Shown piece by piece: positions 62,040-64,000 of a stretch of DNA of 64,000 nt. Each line of letters starts with the position of its first letter. Within the stretch, counting starts at the first letter, position 1. The stretch spans positions 496,001-560,000 of the forward strand of contig NZ_BFCH01000018.1 of NCBI RefSeq assembly GCF_003112775.1, given 5' to 3'. The DNA comes from Mycobacterium montefiorense (GTDB lineage Bacteria; Actinomycetota; Actinomycetes; Mycobacteriales; Mycobacteriaceae). The position numbers and the translations under genes are program-made. The notes beneath the pieces are model-generated. The model saw nothing but the letters and a program-made list of their open reading frames with translations. It was not told the origin of the DNA and searched no databases.

Positions 62040-63436
62040 CGCAGGACGGCACCTGGTCCGACGAAAGCGAATGGGAGCTCGGCGATTCCGACTCGGCGGA
62101 GTTCGGCGAAGCCGGTCCCGCGCCGGTGGTGGCGATCGTCGGCCGGCCCAATGTCGGCAAGTCGACACTGGTCAACCGGATTCTGGGACGGCGCGAAGCG
62201 GTGGTGCAGGACATCCCCGGCGTGACGCGCGACCGGGTTTCCTACGACGCGCTGTGGACCGGACGCCGGTTCGTCGTGCAGGACACCGGGGGATGGGAGC
62301 CGGACGCCAAGGGGCTGCAGCAGCTGGTGGCCGAACAGGCGTCGGTGGCGATGCGAACCGCCGACGCGGTGGTTTTGGTGGTTGACGCGACGGTCGGCGC
62401 GACCGCCGCCGACGAGGACGCCGCCCGGATCCTGTTGCGCGCCGGCAAGCCAGTCTTTTTGGCCGCCAACAAGGTTGACAGCGAAAAAGTCGAATCGGAC
62501 GCGGCCGCCCTGTGGTCGCTAGGTCTGGGTCAGCCGCACGCTGTCAGCGCCATACACGGTCGCGGCGTGGCCGATCTGCTCGACGAGGTGCTGGCGAAGT
62601 TGCCTCAGGTGTCCGAAGCGGCGCCCGCGCCCGGTGGTCCCCGGCGGGTGGCGCTGGTCGGCAAGCCGAACGTCGGCAAGAGTTCACTGCTCAACAAGCT
62701 GGCCGGCGACGAACGTTCGGTCGTCCACGACGTGGCCGGAACCACGGTGGATCCGGTGGATTCGTTGATCGAATTGGGCGGCAAGACTTGGCGTTTCGTC
62801 GACACCGCGGGCTTGCGCCGCAAGGTCGGGCAGGCCAGCGGCCACGAGTTCTACGCCTCGGTGCGCACCCATTCGGCCATCGATTCCGCCGAGGTCGTGA
62901 TAGTGCTGATCGACGCGTCACAGCAGCTGACCGAGCAGGACCAGCGGGTGCTCTCGATGGTGATCGAGGCTGGCCGGGCGTTGGTACTGGCCTTCAACAA
63001 GTGGGATCTGGTCGACGAAGACCGGCGCGAGCTGCTGGACCGCGAGATCGACCGCGAGCTGGCGCAGCTGCAGTGGGCGCAGCGGGTCAACATCTCCGCC
63101 AAGACGGGGCGTGCGGTACAGAAGTTGGTGCCGGCGATGGAGACCGCGCTGGCGTCGTGGGACGCCCGTATTGCGACCGGCCCGCTGAACACCTGGGTCA
63201 AGGAGATCGTTGCTGCCACGCCACCGCCGGTGCGCGGCGGCAAGCAGCCGCGCATTCTGTTCGCCACCCAGGCCGCCGCCCGGCCGCCGACATTCGTGTT
63301 GTTCACCACCGGCTTTCTCGAGGCCGGCTACCGGCGCTTCCTGGAGCGGCGGCTGCGCGAGACGTTCGGCTTCGAGGGCAGCCCGATCCGGATCAACGTG
63401 CGGGTGCGCGAGAAGCGAACCATCAAGCGCCGCTGA
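62036..63436 (+). CDS. der: GTPase Der (EngA)
   Basis: 466-residue ribosome-assembly GTPase with two tandem G domains. First: GRPNVGKST (about 37-45), DTGG, NKVD. Second: GKPNVGKSS (about 207-215), [13 protein letters not shown]. The C-terminal KH-like domain (about 370-466) ends basic (REKRTIKRR). The acidic N-terminal extension of ~30 residues is common in actinobacteria. GTG 62036 overlaps cmk. A 30-bp palindrome follows 13 bp after the stop. Confidence 0.96.
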   Translation: MTQDGTWSDESEWELGDSDSAEFGEAGPAPVVAIVGRPNVGKSTLVNRILGRREAVVQDIPGVTRDRVSYDALWTGRRFVVQDTGGWEPDAKGLQQLVAEQASVAMRTADAVVLVVDATVGATAADEDAARILLRAGKPVFLAANKVDSEKVESDAAALWSLGLGQPHAVSAIHGRGVADLLDEVLAKLPQVSEAAPAPGGPRRVALVGKPNVGKSSLLNKLAGDERSVVHDVAGTTVDPVDSLIELGGKTWRFVDTAGLRRKVGQASGHEFYASVRTHSAIDSAEVVIVLIDASQQLTEQDQRVLSMVIEAGRALVLAFNKWDLVDEDRRELLDREIDRELAQLQWAQRVNISAKTGRAVQKLVPAMETALASWDARIATGPLNTWVKEIVAATPPPVRGGKQPRILFATQAAARPPTFVLFTTGFLEAGYRRFLERRLRETFGFEGSPIRINVRVREKRTIKRR

Positions 63437-63448
63437 CCTCAGCATTGC

Positions 63449-63478
63449 GTGTGCGTCCAGGGCGCCCTGGACGCACAC
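63449..63478 (+). terminator. 30-bp perfect palindrome after der, terminator-like
   Basis: GTGTGCGTCCAGGGC followed immediately by its exact reverse complement (63449-63478). As RNA it forms a 12- to 13-bp stem with a very small loop. There is no T-run after it, as is common for mycobacterial terminators. It closes the parA-der gene run. Because it is symmetrical it could act in both directions. Confidence 0.6.
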
Positions 63479-63583
63479 TCGACGCCCTCACCGCACAACC
63501 GACGTTGACGTTCTTCGCTATGTGCGCCGAATTCCTGTATAACGGGTAAAGATGCCCGTACTGCGGGAATTATTGGAGGAACG

Positions 63584-64000
63584 GTGAGCGCGGCAAGATT
63601 CAGCGTGCAGGACAAATCGATATTGATCACCGGCGCGACCGGGTCTTTGGGCAGTGTGGCAACGCGCGCCCTGGCCGGCGCCGGCGCCCGGCTGACGCTG
63701 GCCGGAGGCAACACCGAGCGCCTGGCCAAGCTGGTCGACGAGGCCGGGCTGCGCGACGCGGCAGTGGTCGTCCGCCGCCCCGACACCCCGGCCGATGCCG
63801 AGGCCATGGTCGAGGAGGCCGTCGCCCGCCACGGCCGGCTCGATGGCGTCCTGGTCGCCTCCGGCATGAACCACGTCGCGCCCATCACCGAGATGACCGT
63901 CGACGACTTCGACGACGTGATGAAGGCAAACGCGAGAGGAGCCTGGCTGGTCTGCCAGGCGGCCGGACGGGTGCTGCTGCAGCAGGGCGGGGGAGGCAGC
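63584..64000 (+). CDS. Short-chain dehydrogenase/reductase, 3' part outside window
   Basis: First 139 residues of an SDR. The GTG at 63584 has GGAGGA at 63575-63580. The Rossmann motif is ILITGATGSLGSVATRAL (TGxxxGxG region, about 14-31), then DGVLVASGMNH (the NAG position, here ASG) and MKANARGAWLVCQAA (the structural Asn). The catalytic Ser-Tyr-Lys lies beyond the window. Its M. tuberculosis counterpart by position is Rv1714, a probable oxidoreductase. Substrate unknown. Confidence 0.85.
   Translation, partial: MSAARFSVQDKSILITGATGSLGSVATRALAGAGARLTLAGGNTERLAKLVDEAGLRDAAVVVRRPDTPADAEAMVEEAVARHGRLDGVLVASGMNHVAPITEMTVDDFDDVMKANARGAWLVCQAAGRVLLQQGGGGS

Overview
This is a high-GC actinobacterial chromosome segment that I read as Mycobacterium, probably a slow grower. 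The gene content and order follow the M. tuberculosis block Rv1648-Rv1714: pheST, argCJBDFRGH, the pks10/7/8/9/11 locus with cyp139, a fused hydrolase/acyl-CoA-synthetase-like gene, tyrS, tlyA-nadK-recN, steA-mctB-pyrG, xerD, parA-scpAB, cmk and der. A PPE gene of the PPW subfamily and mycobacterial GTG/TTG starts and 4-bp GTGA/ATGA overlaps agree. Compared with M. tuberculosis (from memory), there is no PE_PGRS gene between pheT and argC, the Rv1669-Rv1682 block is absent and replaced by one PPE gene, an ammonium transporter sits beside the 3-methyladenine glycosylase gene, and pks8/pks17 and the ABC-F gene are each a single intact frame.

Layout: 2-820 end of a rhomboid-like membrane protein gene; 977-4530 pheST; 4557-4582 tandem ARG boxes; 4593-13019 arginine operon including its repressor argR; 13172-34551 hybrid type I/type III polyketide locus with a P450 and an ABC-F protein; 34680-36143 PPE; 36320-39512 hydrolase/synthetase fusion plus a Trm112-like protein; 39478-41673 TetR and ABC-2 efflux genes with an operator-like palindrome; 41739-43007 amt; 43075-44966 mpg and tyrS; 44967-45401 a gene-free stretch rich in inverted repeats; 45402-51444 secreted DUF732 protein, TPR protein, HAD phosphatase, tlyA, nadK and recN; 51558-57169 steA, mctB/steB, pyrG, ADP-ribose pyrophosphatase and xerD; 57262-58020 an O-methyltransferase; 58129-63436 parA-scpA-scpB-rluB-cmk-der; 63584-64000 start of an SDR gene cut by the window edge.

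The most interesting part is the polyketide locus. Pks9 is KS-AT-ACP with Gln154 replacing the ketosynthase cysteine, the mark of a decarboxylating loading module (KSQ). Pks8/17 and Pks7 are complete KS-AT-DH-ER-KR-ACP modules, one with a malonyl-type AT and one with a methylmalonyl-type AT. Their terminal docking sequences suggest the flow Pks9 to Pks8/17 to Pks7, the reverse of gene order. There is no thioesterase. Two type III synthases (Pks10, Pks11) flank the type I genes and are plausible acceptors of the chain, with CYP139 as tailoring enzyme and the ABC-F protein as possible self-protection. The flow and the product are inferences.

Other points: a 16-bp perfect inverted repeat enclosing small hairpins (C-rich loops on the minus strand) and a 20-bp perfect palindrome between tyrS and the DUF732 gene, a near-identical 17-bp motif upstream of both steA and parA, and a TetR-type palindrome overlapping the start of the efflux ATPase gene.
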